A stretch of 64,000 bases of DNA from Embiotoca jacksoni (taxonomy: Eukaryota; Chordata; Actinopteri; Embiotocidae). The notes beneath the pieces were generated by a model, which made no database searches, was not told the DNA's origin, and saw nothing but the letters and a program-made list of their open reading frames with translations. Positions 20,838-33,901 of the stretch are shown piece by piece. The DNA lies in the NCBI GenBank assembly GCA_022577435.1, contig JAKOON010000096.1:62001-126000 (forward strand), read 5' to 3'. The translations under genes and the position numbers were made by a program. Numbering within the stretch: the stretch's first letter is position 1; every line of letters begins with the position of its first letter.

Positions 20838-21643
20838 ATACTTATTTCCTAACCCTAAGTAGTTCTGTTGCCAAAACATACGCGTGTTCGTGCTTCGGTT
20901 GTATTTCTAAGAGGTTAGATCTTTGTTCGCTATGACATTTAATTAAGGCCAGTTTGGCTTGTTTTTGTTTGGCCCTTCGTCATATATCAGTGAACCACTT
21001 CATCCATTTTTAAGTGATGGTTACTGTACTCTGCTCAAATTTGGTTTGCTACCAAAGAGGCTTTACAAGTCAGCGATAGTCGGAGCAGGCTACTGTTTCC
21101 AAATCCATCCGTACTCTATGAAACACATTGCTTTTGCTGTTGTAATATCCTTAATATTCAGTCGCCTTTTTCATGCGCCCAAAGTTCTGTAGCGAACTTC
21201 AAGTTGGTAATATGGCTAAATGTTATGAGTTAATTATTCATCTTTAATTAGACATTATCTAACTCCATGTAATATCAAACTTCATGTAAAAATATTTTTA
21301 CATATAAACTGAAAGCGGTCCACTAAGCCAGTTCCGATCCTCTTCTAAGGTTGCTGAGATACCGCACCGGTTCTCACCCTCTTTCCAAGAAGTTTAAGTT
21401 ACGCAGCCGATGTGACTCTGGAAAGTACAAACAAGATTCCAAACCTGTCTGGAACATAAAGGACATACAGTACATGTACAGCACTCATGTGAGTGACAGG
21501 ACATTTCATGTACTCTTGGTTGAAGAGGCTGTTTGTGCAGTGTGTTCAGTCTGTTACAGCTTCTACACAACATTTACAGCATCCAGGAATCCAGTGGGGG
21601 AGATAAATTACACCATTTGAGTATTTTCATTTTTCTATCTGCT
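20838..21643 (+). repeat. Right arm of large inverted repeat
   Basis: This 806-bp segment pairs with 19528-20064 across a 773-bp spacer. About 270 bp (roughly 21047-21315) have no counterpart in the left arm, meaning an insertion here or a deletion there. It has an 89-residue open frame at 21351-21620 with no recognised family. Confidence 0.85.
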
Positions 21644-21887
21644 GCTTGACTTGATTCAATTAAATCACTGGAATGATTCTATTAAAAGTGTGTCGAACTG
21701 ACACAGAAAACTATTTACTTGAAGAGGCCAGCAAAAATAACAAGAATCTTAAAACTTCAAAAACTCAAAATGTTTTTGCCTCCTGTGTGCAGTTAACTGC
21801 CTGTGGTCTATTGTTTTGTTCAAAGTCAATGCTAAAAGCTTTAACTGATGATGCTATCATGCCATATGACAATATAACATGTGCTTG

Positions 21888-21951
21888 ACCCATGCTTCAT
21901 CCAATGCTGACTCATTTACACTGGTAACTGATGTGTTATGCAGTCTAATCC
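21888..21951 (+). repeat. Direct repeat partner of 20107-20170
   Basis: Nearly identical to the spacer copy up to GTTATGCAGTCTAAT, after which the two diverge. Confidence 0.85.
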
Positions 21952-23641
21952 TTAAAGATCTCCAATATGGCCGGCACTGGATACATGACATCCAACACGC
22001 CCTCCATTGTCCTCTAAGAAAAACCAGGTCCTTTGTGAATTGGCAAGGATCCCTGAAATCTTTGTGACTCAGATTTTGAGTAGGTCCTTGGCCTGGTGAA
22101 GTGAACTTAAACACCAACACACAAAATAACCCTTCCAGAATCTTTTTTTTTCCAAAAGTTTATGCTCCCATCTCAGTGAGTGTAACCAGAGCCACACTGA
22201 CCTTCTTTATTCGGAGTAGTTCAGTGAGAAGTTGAGGGATTTCTACAACAATAACTCACGGTGGGTATGCAGGGGGGATCGAGAAAGAAGTGATGGGATG
22301 TGCATATTGGTCACAAAAGGTTGACGCATGCAGAAATTCTGTTATTTCCAGACTAGGAATGAGATGGAGAGGTAAAGAATGAAGAGTAAACAGAATGTAA
22401 TTTGCACATTATGCAAATTAGTTTTGCTGTGGGAGATGTAAACATGACATAGGCTTTATTGTGGAAAGAAAGTTTGACATGTCAAAATCATCAAAATTTC
22501 TAAAAGGTTCCAAATTTCTTTATCTATTTTTTTTTTTTTTTTTTTTTTAGAGACATTTTGAGTATTAAAGTATTTTCATAGTTAACACCTTCCATAAATG
22601 ATCATTATTGCCATTAGGTTTTAGCAATATCGACCAAGAGGGCACATCTTTTACAAAAGGTGGACATTATCAAATAAAAACCTCCTCTACAGTGATAGAC
22701 AACCCAATACTAGGAATATGCTGCATTTATTGTATGGCGTGTTATTGACTTTTTAATCCATTAACTAGTAGTCTTTTCACATGGAAACCAAAGTTGGAAT
22801 CCTCTTTTTTTACATTCTTTGGTAGCTTTAGATGTCAGAGTAAGCAAAAAAGCACAAGTGAAGTCGCAACCGGGCTACATTGGAGGATGAGTGTGACAGC
22901 AGTATCTGTAAGTAGCAGTTACCTTCCCAGAAATCGGAGGACATGCCACTGCCTCTTGAGAATCTGAACCTGCGTGTTGCATGTCTGGCATGAGGATGTT
23001 GCTGTTTATCTCTTATGAGTGTTTTGTGCCTCTCTGACCAGAGGTTAACTCACCTGACTCACCTCTATCACTTCGAACACCCACGGGCCTCCCACAAAAC
23101 TGGTGGTGACATAACCACATTATCTGGCTTCTATCAGCACGCTCCTCTCTTTATGCAATAGCGTTTAGGTTATATTTTATCGATGGAAAGTGATCCAAAG
23201 GTTCCCAATTGTTTACACAGTCCAAAATCACCCTTTTGCTGTTTCCCAGGTGTGTGGCATGAGTGGCTCAAGACAAATCAGTGGTGACCCTTAAATTAAT
23301 CTATGAAGCTTAAAATTACAAAAATATTTCCTGATCAGCAAGGTGTTCAACTTTCCAAATGGATCTCTTTTTTTGTTGTTGCCCGTAATCTTTATTTAAT
23401 TTAACTCTACTTTATATATTTTCATGCAGGAAAGTGCAGACTTTTATTTGCAATGAATACAGTCTGGGAACTCAACTCGTGAGCCTTCCAATCTCAGTTT
23501 TCCTGCCGCTCCTTCACTGTGATTTGACGGCTGGTGACAGTGACAAGCGCTGCCTTAACATGTTGACTAAAATCACCAAACATTTAGCTCTCAGGGATGA
23601 ATAAATGCTCAGCACCTCTTCAGGCTGCTGATGTTCTTTAA

Positions 23642-23676
<35 letters not shown>

Positions 23677-24258
23677 TGTACTCCAGAAAAACTGCTTTGG
23701 TGGACAAGGTCCATAGGTAGCAGCAGCGATTCCAGAGTACCGGAAGGTTCCAGCGGAAGCTGATTGGCTAAAATAAATTGGAGGTCTACACCCAGAAGGA
23801 TGGAACAACTGCAAACGATTCTCTATGGAGGGTGAACAGACCCAATTTCATGGAGGGCAGACTGTCATAATTTTAAAATGCTGTAAATGTGACACATTTA
23901 GAAGCCGTGCTTGTGCAAAATCATTTAAAAAAAAAAAAAAAAAAAACGGAAACTGACATAATACGTGTAACCTCTATGTTTTTAAACAGACCCTTTTCAA
24001 GTGATGGCAAGTTTTGAATAAGAGAATTGCACGCAAAGTTATGACAAAAGTGTTGAGCTTTAATTTGTTGATTTTAAGAGGTTACATACTGTAGTAGTAA
24101 ACATACTGGTTACACGCGTGAAATTTGATTAAATCATCCACTCAAGCTTCATGTGCATGTCACACCTCACCGTCATCCTTTCAGACTTCCAAAATAAAAA
24201 GTTCACATCCTGCAGTTTAAGTCTCCACGGCACAAGCGGGGAGCGAGCTCACGCATCC
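21952..24258. other. Intergenic stretch
   Basis: Holds poly-T near 22527, an (AT)n tract at 23645-23675 and poly-A near 23926. Two plus-strand TTTATT motifs near 23391 and 23444 would be minus-strand AATAAA signals. No gene recognised. Confidence 0.4.
23645..23675 (+). repeat. (AT)n microsatellite
   Basis: About 15 AT units; may vary in length. Confidence 0.9.
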
Positions 24259-24347
24259 TCACACATCCACATCATCGTCGCCGTCCTCGTCGTCAACATC
24301 CCGCAAGCAGTCCACAGCAGCACAACCTTCACTGTTTTCCACGCAGT
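24259..24347 (-). CDS. Possible terminal exon with acidic tail
   Basis: On the minus strand a branch-point-like CTAATGAC and the acceptor ATATTCCAG precede an open frame of 28 codons plus stop TGA. It contains CVENSEGCAAVDC and then an almost wholly acidic end with DVDV as the last residues. It is GC-rich in AT-rich surroundings. An in-frame phase-1 GT about 80 bp upstream would join it to a further short open frame, but that donor is weak. It could equally be chance within the 3' flank of tnfrsf21. Confidence 0.2.
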
Positions 24348-26199
24348 CTGGAATATTTTAAATAGTCATTAGTCTGAGGTTAAGTCCCTCTTCCCTTGTG
24401 TCAGGCCAACTGGTGAAAGTTTAGTTCTAGCACCGCAGTAGAAACTGACATGGTGAAAACAAGAGTCCATCATTTGCTGCTCTCGTGGCGCAAAATCCTC
24501 TCCGAACGTTGATGAGGGTTTTTTTGGTGGTGCTTTTTTTTTAGGTGTCGTATTGTTGAAAGAATGTGGGACAGGGGGGAAGGAACTGAGAGAGTACATG
24601 ATCTTTAAATCAAGGAACACAAGTAGACAGACTTCAAGTAGAGTATGGAGTATGCATATCTTACATCCCAGCCAGGTCGTCTTGGAACACAGAGTGGGGG
24701 GGGAAATACATGTGAATGCCCATGAAAAGAGGAAATTAAAATGTGAACGGAAAGATACGACGATAGGCATAATAAATCAAACTAAATATAGGAAACACTA
24801 CAACAAAACCAAATGTTAGTGAACAGCGTTTCAGAATGAGGGAAAGAAAAAAATATATATTAAGGACACAGAAAGTACATTGCTGCTTCTCCAATAGAAA
24901 AAAAAGAATTAATGCATCATTATTACATTTTAATATCAACTACATAGAACATGTAGCAACATAAATGGTAAAAAATAATCTACTTTTTTTTTTTTTTTTT
25001 TTTTATATTATAGCACAGGAACACTCAGACAGCCGGGTGTGGTCGAACACCACGACGACATGAAGCTCCAAAATGTATCAAGAACACTTTATCAACGCTA
25101 CATTTGTTGAGGCAAACAGGGCTAGCTAGCAGAGATCTGCATGTGTAAGTATTCAATGTGTCCCGCCCACGAGTCCAACAGTGACAGAGCCTCCAAAGCG
25201 ACGTATCTAAACCCTGTTAGATATATGGCTTTGGTTCCAGAGAAGCAAGCGATATTGCAAACTCCCTGTTCAGTTTTTGTTGTTGTCTTTGAGCAAAAGA
25301 GTTCAAGGCAAAGCCATATATCACAATATCAAAAAAAAAGGTAAACATTTACTCAATTCTTGGATATTTTCTGATATATGGTTTCTTTTTCCAGAGCAGC
25401 AGGTCAGCCATCTTAGCTAATGCTGCTACCTGCTGGTTGTTACAATACCCACAGGTGATCTGCTCACAGTTACAGGCAGCTGGGGGGTGGGGGGGGGGCT
25501 AATGAGCAGGGATAACGGATTGTTCAGGCACATGACTTACAGGTCAATCCACACCTGGGCAAAAAATATCTGAGGTGATGGTTTACAAGAACCTTGAAAT
25601 CGAAGGATAATACCAGTGTCGTTTGGAGTTATAGCTTACTTACGTCCGTGTGTAGTTTCTTTCAATCAGTTAGCAGTGATTGATTTTATTATTTTAAATC
25701 ATATTTTAAAAGTGAAATCAAGTTAAAGGCAAAGACAAGCCTGAATGATTGACAGAGACAACAAAAGAATGCTGGTATTATCCTCGACACATGAAGGCAT
25801 TGGCCATTAAAGACAAAGAAAGTGCTATTTGTGTCTAACAGTGGAGTCGATTCAGCTCCTTTTCATCCTAGGTGAGGAAATTCTTGAGCCTCACTGTTAA
25901 GGTCACAAGACGTGCTTAGTTACATTGAGTGCTGACCACGTATTTAAGATAGGATAGAGGTGTTTTTAAAGGAGTAATAGTGTACACAGCAGACAGGAGA
26001 AGAATGAGATTGAAGGAAGATGCAAGTTAAAGATTTGAGAGAGCCATCGGAGGGAGTAAACGCAAAGTAAACACCCAGCATGAACCGTGTGAGAAAGTGG
26101 CACAATGAGTCGGTTCATATGTCAATATGTCCGAATAATACCACATCTGACACATCTCTTCCCAAACACATTCCTCTTCGTATCTTCCTCAATTCTCCG
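24348..26199 (-). other. 3' flank and likely 3' UTR of tnfrsf21
   Basis: The region directly downstream of the tnfrsf21 stop. The first minus-strand AATAAA is at 25685-25690. It also contains poly-T near 24984-25004 and a G-rich stretch near 25480. No other gene recognised. Confidence 0.45.
25685..25690 (-). terminator. Candidate polyadenylation signal of tnfrsf21
   Basis: Minus-strand AATAAA about 510 bp after the stop codon, the first one met. It would give a short 3' UTR. Later signals near 23444 and 23391 are alternatives. Confidence 0.35.
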
Positions 26200-26429
26200 C
26201 TACAACAGGTCGGGGAGGTGGCTGTAGACCGAGTCGAGCAGCGTCTGGCTGGCTTCCTGGCTCTTCACTCCGGCGATCTCAAACAGCCGGTCCAGCTTGT
26301 CCTCGGCGGCCGGGATCTCCTCGATGACGTGCAGCTCGTCCAGGTTCAGGATGTGCAGCATGTCGTCGAAGATGGGCTGCAGGTCGCACGGGTCCAGACG
26401 CACCTGCCGGAGCACCGTGTCTTTCTTCT
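26200..26429 (-). CDS. tnfrsf21: tnfrsf21 last coding exon
   Basis: Starts after the acceptor CCCCTCCAG with EKKDTVLRQVRLDPC (first codon split) and ends at TAG (26200-26202). It encodes 75 residues that are among the best conserved in the family, including DDMLHILN, VIEEIPAAEDKLDRLFEI and VKSQEASQTLLDS. Confidence 0.95.
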
Positions 26430-29400
26430 CTGGAGGGGAAACAGAGAGGCGGAGATGAGTGTTAGGCAGCTATTTACATGAGTGCTAGAGGTTAGTCCAT
26501 TTAATTTATAAAGCTTGTTTGTGTGTGTATCTATACGTTTATTCTTTTTTATTCAATTTTCTAAGACTTTTTCATTCTATTCTATTTTTTATTGTATGTG
26601 TATTTTTTTTCTTTGTATTTTGCTACCTATATCTTATCTTATCTTATCTTATCTTATCTTATCTTATCTTATCTTATCTTATCTTATCTTATCTTAAACC
26701 AGTTTACGACCAGTAGTTCCCCCCAAAATCTAGGTTTTGACTGTGTATCACAGGTGCTATCCCACAAATTAGAACACATTTCCAACTCCGATCTAGAGGT
26801 GAAACACCTGAGTGGGTTTGCAGGGACTTTCCAGCTATATCTCCTCAAAGCAACGGTTTTCTAACAGGTTCTTCCTTCAGTAAACGTAAAAGGTGATGAT
26901 ATGTGACCGTTGTGTTGACAGCTGGTTTCTGCTGCCCGACAGGAGTGAAAAAACAAACAAACATTAAATACAGGTTTAATGATATGTAACTAATTTGTGG
27001 CCAGAAATCTGGGTCACACCTCATGTAACTCGGCAATCATTTCCTCAGAAATCTATTATATCAAACAGAATCAACATAATCAGTTAAACCGTTGAATAAG
27101 TAAATTATATCTTCTCAGTGAGGGATTGCACCTCATTCTGTTGACCCTTTTAGGAAGGGGGCGAGCCACAGACTATAAAATGAAGGAAGGGAGAAGGCTG
27201 AAATAATTGCGTATCAAATTCAACCTTTTCTCCTCTGTCGGAATATAAACGCATGGAATGTGTCCAAAGTTTCGTGTCATGTTAGTATCTTGTAATCTGA
27301 GTTGGCAGTGACATTAATGAAGTAAAACACTCCTAACACAGCAGTGATGTCACAGGAAAAAGCCTCTTCAAATTATAGTAAATTGTATACTTTTTTGCAC
27401 ATTACAAAATGTAATATTTCCTATATCATGAATTTAATTTTTTTTATTTCTCTATAAATATACAATATTTAATGAAAATATACATTTAAATGTTAATTAA
27501 AAGAGCAATACCCCGAGTCACCACATGAGGGCGGTCAGCACCCACACATGTTTGAGCTGAGTGCACCACTGTTACGTCATTTCCAATAAGACTGAGACAC
27601 ATTAGTGAGTGCCTCAATTTGCAAAGAGTGTAAAGAATGTGAAACTGCTGATGCGCCAGCCGCTGCTAACCGATCTCTGCTTTCACAATAATGATCTGTG
27701 TTGGCCACCAGAAATGCCTCGTCAGCTAAAAACGTTGAGGTGAGTGATTAAGGACACTTTTTTTTAAGTTACTCTGGGGATTGTGAGAGCTATTAAAATG
27801 ATTTGTTTTAGGTTTTTTGGATGTCATGAGTATTCTTACTGACACCGGTCGCATTTGCTTGTTGCCTGTCCCAGTTGGCTGCTACAGGTACAGTTACAGC
27901 TTCAGCTTCAACGAGCAGTGAAAATCAAACTCATTCCAATCACACTGACAATTAACGAGGATGCAATAGAGAGCACAGTGGATTTGCTTGGATCACCGTG
28001 TGAAACCTGAATGGGAGTAAAACAAAGTGATGACTCGGGTATTGAGTCAGACTCATAAGATGACACACTTTTCCTTCATCAATTGAGCTCCCTCTGATAT
28101 ATATATATATATATATCATGGACTGACCGGGTTGGTCATAATGCATCTCAGTAAATGATGCTCTGTTATGCATAATAGGATATTTAAGCCGAACAATTTC
28201 AATCACTTGTTTGTTTTTTCTGCCAGAGGGGGGCACAGTCATTCAGTATACTGCATATTATCATGTCTCAAAATGAATATGATATACATGACCAAACTGA
28301 CAGACAGTTGCTACATAAGACAGACTGTGGAATAAAAAAGACCATGGCTACTAGATGGAGATAAAGTTCAGACAGTGATCTAGAAAGTGGATGTTGAGTT
28401 ATTATTTATGTTTTTGTCTATGATTTAGACATGACGCTCGAGTGCTGTTGCAATGGAGTCAGATCCAGTTGGGAATTCAAAAGAGCTCGGTCGTTGCAGT
28501 GGTTAACCAGACGTGGTGCCACAGCAACTGACTGACATCAAGCCTGACATAAATTTCCAAGTGAACTGATTTAAGCAGCCGATCGTGGTCTCAGTTTTCT
28601 CAGCAGTGTAATCTTCAGCTCTCGATGGATCACAAGTTGGCAAACGGCAAGGTGCCGCGGATCCCCCCTTTACCTATCACTACAGTCAGTGGTCTGCAAT
28701 TAGATTGTGTCTTTCCAACTTAGCGGTTGGGGATCAGTGCCTTGCCCAAAGACACATCGGGTACATAGACAGGAGTAACCTGGAATTGAACTGCCAACCT
28801 TACAATTAGTGGGAATCTCCACTGAGCCACAGCTGCCCCAATGAGTGTATTTTAACGACACTAGTGTCTTTGAATTTAGAATTCAGTATGATGGGTTAGG
28901 TCGTGGTTCAGCTCGGCACCTCGTCCTTCCTGCGTTCTCTCACCTTTGGTAATGAAAGAGCCGTTCCTGCTGAGGGCGGAGTCTTTGCTGGAGGTGGAGT
29001 CACAGCGAAGCAGCGGCTCCGACTCGTCGGGGAAGAAGCCCTTGCTGCGGTCCACCGGCGACTGCTCCACGCCCACGCCGTTGGCCCGGCCCACGCTGCT
29101 GCTGGTGGTGCTGCTGCCGCCGCCGCTGCCGCCGCCGCCACCGCTGCCGCCGTAGCTGCCGATGCTGCTGGGAGACTCGAGCGGCTTGTGGATGGGACTG
29201 AGGCTATGGCTTACATTCACTGACGTCATCAGCTGGTTGATGTCGAACTGTAGACGTACGATGGGGAGAAACAGAAGGGGAAGAAGATAAAAAAACAACA
29301 ACATAACGAACCTGTCAAACACGCGGTGAATATGAACACAGTCACACCAACATTCAAAATTCACATAGAAGTGAACATCAAAACAGGAAGGAGTTTGCAG

Positions 29401-32400
29401 ATGGAAAGGGAGCTGAATGGACCCAAACGACTGGATAAATATGAAACATATGACGATAGATAATGGATTCAGTATTTTTGGAGTTGGAATTACATCAGAA
29501 GTAAAAGAAAGGATATCTGTGGTACTTTAAAATAATTCTCCTGTGGTTCTGCATCACATCCTTTCATAGTTTGTTACCTCAGTCTTTCCTCCATGTGTTT
29601 GACCAAAGCCCCATGGGCTCGCAGCAATGTGAAGGGTTAGTTAGACATTTTGTGAAACAGATGATAGAGTTAGATGAGAGATTTGACACCACATATATCA
29701 TAAGTATAAGTATTTATCATAAGATAAGTGGGAACTACCACAGCTTGAAGCTGAAGCCAATGCAGAGTTTTAGAATATGAAGGCTCCAACTGACTCAGGT
29801 GGTCATTCGGAAACTGTTGCTCCATTAATACGATTTTATGGTTTGTAGAAGGATTTGAATGTTGAAAAGGTTAAAAACTTGATTACTTCTGGATGGGGTC
29901 ATTTTCAGAAACATTTCTGCATGTCAGACTTAGATTTATTTTAGATTTGAGTAAACAACAACAACCAATGTCATTATGATCCATTTACGACCCCTGACAT
30001 AATTTGTGTCGTCCCCACTTCTCAAACCAAACCACTTTTATCCTTCTCTCTCTTTTATCTCAAGTTTCCCTGTTTATCTCACCGTCTCTTCATCTTGGTC
30101 TGCCTCTCTTCTCCTGTCCCTCTAACCCCCTCCCTCTCCCAACTCTCTCTCTCAGTCTTTGGTGTGGTAATGAACCTGTGGTTGGAACCAGTAGCGACTG
30201 GTTTGGGGGATGAGATCATGAGAGCATGTCTTGTTTTTCACCTAAAGGTCGCAGCAGCAGAGAGGTCACTTCATTCACTGCAGGCACTGGGAAAATGTAA
30301 AATGGAGTTGGCACAAAAGTAAACAACAAACAAAACACAAAATCAAGGAAATGTGTCTGGGCCAAACCCCTAAAATTCAGTTTTCAAGTGGAGGAAAATC
30401 GTATCTATTCTGATGTATTTCGACTCAGAATGAGCTCCAGCAAGTCATGACACAGAAAGACCAGCGCTGCTCTCTTTCTTTGTGTCTTCTTTCTCTATTC
30501 CATAATGTCCGGGTCGCCGGGCTGCAGCATGACACAACTTAGGAGCTTCTGAGAGAACAAACACGCTCTGTTTCACTCACAAAGGCGAGCTCACATACAG
30601 TATATTCACAGATGCAGTCATACGCACACTGGGACAAAGGCACACTGACTTTAACACGGCAGCAGGCGTAACTGGAACAAATATTTTGTTTAGGGCAGAT
30701 GCAGAAAAATACAGAGACCCACGAGGGGCCGTAAATGCAGCAGCGTCAGGGGACAAGATGTCATGCAAGCAGAACCACACAAGCTCCAACAAATCTGATG
30801 CTCAATTCTGCACAACACAACACATTGAAACTTTTTGTTTTGTTTCTCTGCCATTTTGACACAACGTCTGTCTGGTCTGCCAGGTGAATGATAAAGTGCT
30901 GCAATGCACAAGCAAGATAAAAAAAAAAATAAAAAAAAAAGAATACAGCCCCATAGTTTTTCAACATAAATAACATCAAACTAAAGTAGGGAAAGACAAA
31001 GCAAAGCAAACTACAGCCATATGAACATACCAAGAAAAAACAAAAAGAGGAGCTGGTGGTGCAGGTAGCAGTGAAGGATCTGGGGACGGGGGACTCGATC
31101 CAGACCTTAGCTGGGGTGGACGCCTTTCTATGTGGAGTTTGCATGTTCCCTCCATGCCTGCATGGGTTCTCTCCGAGTATTCTGACTTCCTCCCACCATC
31201 CAAAAATGTGCACGTTTGGGGAATCGGTCATCTTTCTGTGTTGTCCCTGTAATGGACTGGCGACCTGAACCTTCGCCAACAGCCACCTGGGATAGGCTCC
31301 AGCTCCCCCGTGACCCTGTTCTGGATGAGGCAGGTATCGATGGATGGAATTTAAATCCCCCCTCTTGCCAGTCTTGTTCTCATCCCATCACCTATCAGCT
31401 ACCGATGTACCTCCATCACCAACAATGTAAGCCCGTCACCACAGACCAGGTCAGAGGAGAGCGGAGGAGAATTTCCGCATGTTTTTCGACAGGGACGGTC
31501 CCTCTATTGTGGAACTCACAATGTGCTGAATGACTTCAGGTCAGTTGCCATGACATCAAATATCATGAAGATGACTGCTCCGGCTTCTTACAGTAGATTT
31601 TTAACCCCTCGCTGAGAAACACGCTCACACATGGTGGGTGGAGTCACACTGACCTGGTGACGTGGATCACAGAGGACCTCACATCTTATTTCAAGATGGA
31701 CAGCAAGAAAACTAATAAGAAGAAGCGACTTTAGCTAACAACACCTAAATAACTTGTGGTAAAATGTACTGACTTTTATGATTTTATGAAAGAGGTTGAA
31801 TGGGGCCAACCTCTTATGGTACTCTGTGGTATTACAGCGCAAGGCACTTCCACATCGTCCTCATTTTTCAGACCTGGAAGCTACATCCACTTTTATATTC
31901 AGTCTGTGGGTGCACTGCAGGGAAGTGTACTTATAACTCAAAGTGACACCATATGCAGAAATTCTGCGTGTTGTGACTACAGGTGTCTGGTGGAAGACTT
32001 TGTGACATGTGCAGGTCGCCCCATGAAAGGGGTTGATGTGGAGGTGGTCAGCACCTACAAGTTGGGCTGCGGCTGAACGACGGACCGGACTGTTGGTGAA
32101 GCGCTGGTTTCTTAATGTGGTTCCAAAAATGCCAGCGGTGGAAGAGTTTCGGCACACAAGATGCGACATATGGTGATCAGTACTGATTTTTCCACTGTTT
32201 CCACAGTTTAAAAATGTACTCGAAGATCATCACCTATTAGGGTGCAACAACTAGAAACCATCTCCAGTGAACCGTAGCCAGATCCATAAATTCATGTGGC
32301 GACTTCGTGGCTGGTAATACCAGGCTAAGCTCCAACTGCCAGTCCATGCAGAAAATCTGTGGGATATCTATTCATTTTTCAACTCGATAGCCTCTGACCG

Positions 32401-32708
32401 TGTTTGTGTGTTGTAATGAAATGGATGCAGCGGTGGATTACAGTATGTGCATGATGTGGCAAACATCACTAGCCCACCACTATGAGAGCAGCTTTGTCCC
32501 TTTCCTCGAGCAATCAGTGCCCACCCAGGTAGAGCACTTTGTGAATGTCCGGTCCTCTTTCTGAAAGCACCTCAAAACCACACGGAGTCTAGTTTCTTCT
32601 CGCTGGCAGCCGTGAGCTGCTCATCGCTGAGCTGCTGAGGATGGAGCCGGAGCAGAGGAGTCACTGAGAAGAAGAATGGGGCTGCTGTTCCAGAAAGCTC
32701 CCACGCTG

Positions 32709-32803
<95 letters not shown>

Positions 32804-32883
32804 TAAGCCCCTGTCCCCAGCAGGCCCTTTTGTTGTGCTGACAGGAGTAGTCAGCAACTCAGCCTCATACTTTTCTCTCTCTC

Positions 32884-32928
<45 letters not shown>

Positions 32929-32950
32929 GACACACACAGACACACAGACA

Positions 32951-32992
<42 letters not shown>

Positions 32993-33090
32993 GACAGACA
33001 GACAGACACTAGCTACACAGCCCAATCATATGTACACATGCATATGCACTGAGCAGTGAGTTGGCAAATTGCAGCAGTAGGAAGGGCACA

Positions 33091-33146
<56 letters not shown>

Positions 33147-33860
33147 GGAATATTTTAATTAATTAGATCAAAAGTGTAAGAGCAAAGAATCTCACCCTGC
33201 TGTAATTACTCCCAAAACACATGAGCTGTTAGCTAACATGCAGCTCCAACAGGAGCTGGGCTCCTTCTATGATGTCATGTTCAGCCTTAAACACTAATTC
33301 ATCTCCAGGATGACATTAAAAGTACATCTGCTGCTGATAAACCTGATTCCAGACGACATTAAAGTTCTTGATGTCAAATACACTCACAAACATACACAAT
33401 ATCTCCCCGAGTCGACGTTAACAGAATCAGAGCAGTTTCTGGGAAATCTTTTGTCTTTTTTCCTCAGAAAGTAACGGATGTGGTTTAATTTCATTACTTT
33501 GTGGGGCTTGTTATTGAAGAGACTTATGGGACCGCAGTCATACACACTCAATTAGGGCAGAAATTGCATTTGACTGTCGTGTTGTAGTTTGTTGTGCATT
33601 TTGCACAGAAGAAGAAGAAAGCGGAGAGGATGGAAGGAGACAAAGAAGCAGAGTAGATGGATGGTTCTGTCTCTTTTCTAATCTAATCACTGAAAACCAG
33701 ATTCTACTTCTTCAAAAAACAAAGTTATATATAAGCCTAATTCTACAAGGCACACGACAAGAAGTTTGTTCTTGAGCTTGTCAAGTGGCAGATTACACTC
33801 TTATGTTACGTCTGTAGGTGTCCTTAAAAGCTTCACTCCCCCCCCCCCCCACACACACAC

Positions 33861-33901
<41 letters not shown>

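Larger units (their letters stand above)
26430..28943 (-). other. tnfrsf21 intron, 2.5 kb
   Basis: Holds the ATCTT pentanucleotide repeat (26631-26696), an AT repeat (28097-28116) and a copy of the fish interspersed repeat (28709-28839). Nothing else recognised. Confidence 0.7.

Noticed and set aside
24369..24770. 133-codon minus-strand open frame
   Set aside because: It overlaps low-complexity Lys/Pro-coding A-runs and has no recognisable domain; likely tnfrsf21 3' flank. Only its possible link to 24259-24347 was kept as a weak finding.
28903..29223. Ala-rich open frames on both strands
   Set aside because: They are other-frame readings of the trinucleotide repeat in the tnfrsf21 tail exon.
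32621..33059. Long open frames made of VCVC or THTH repeats
   Set aside because: Pure translation of CA/GT microsatellites.
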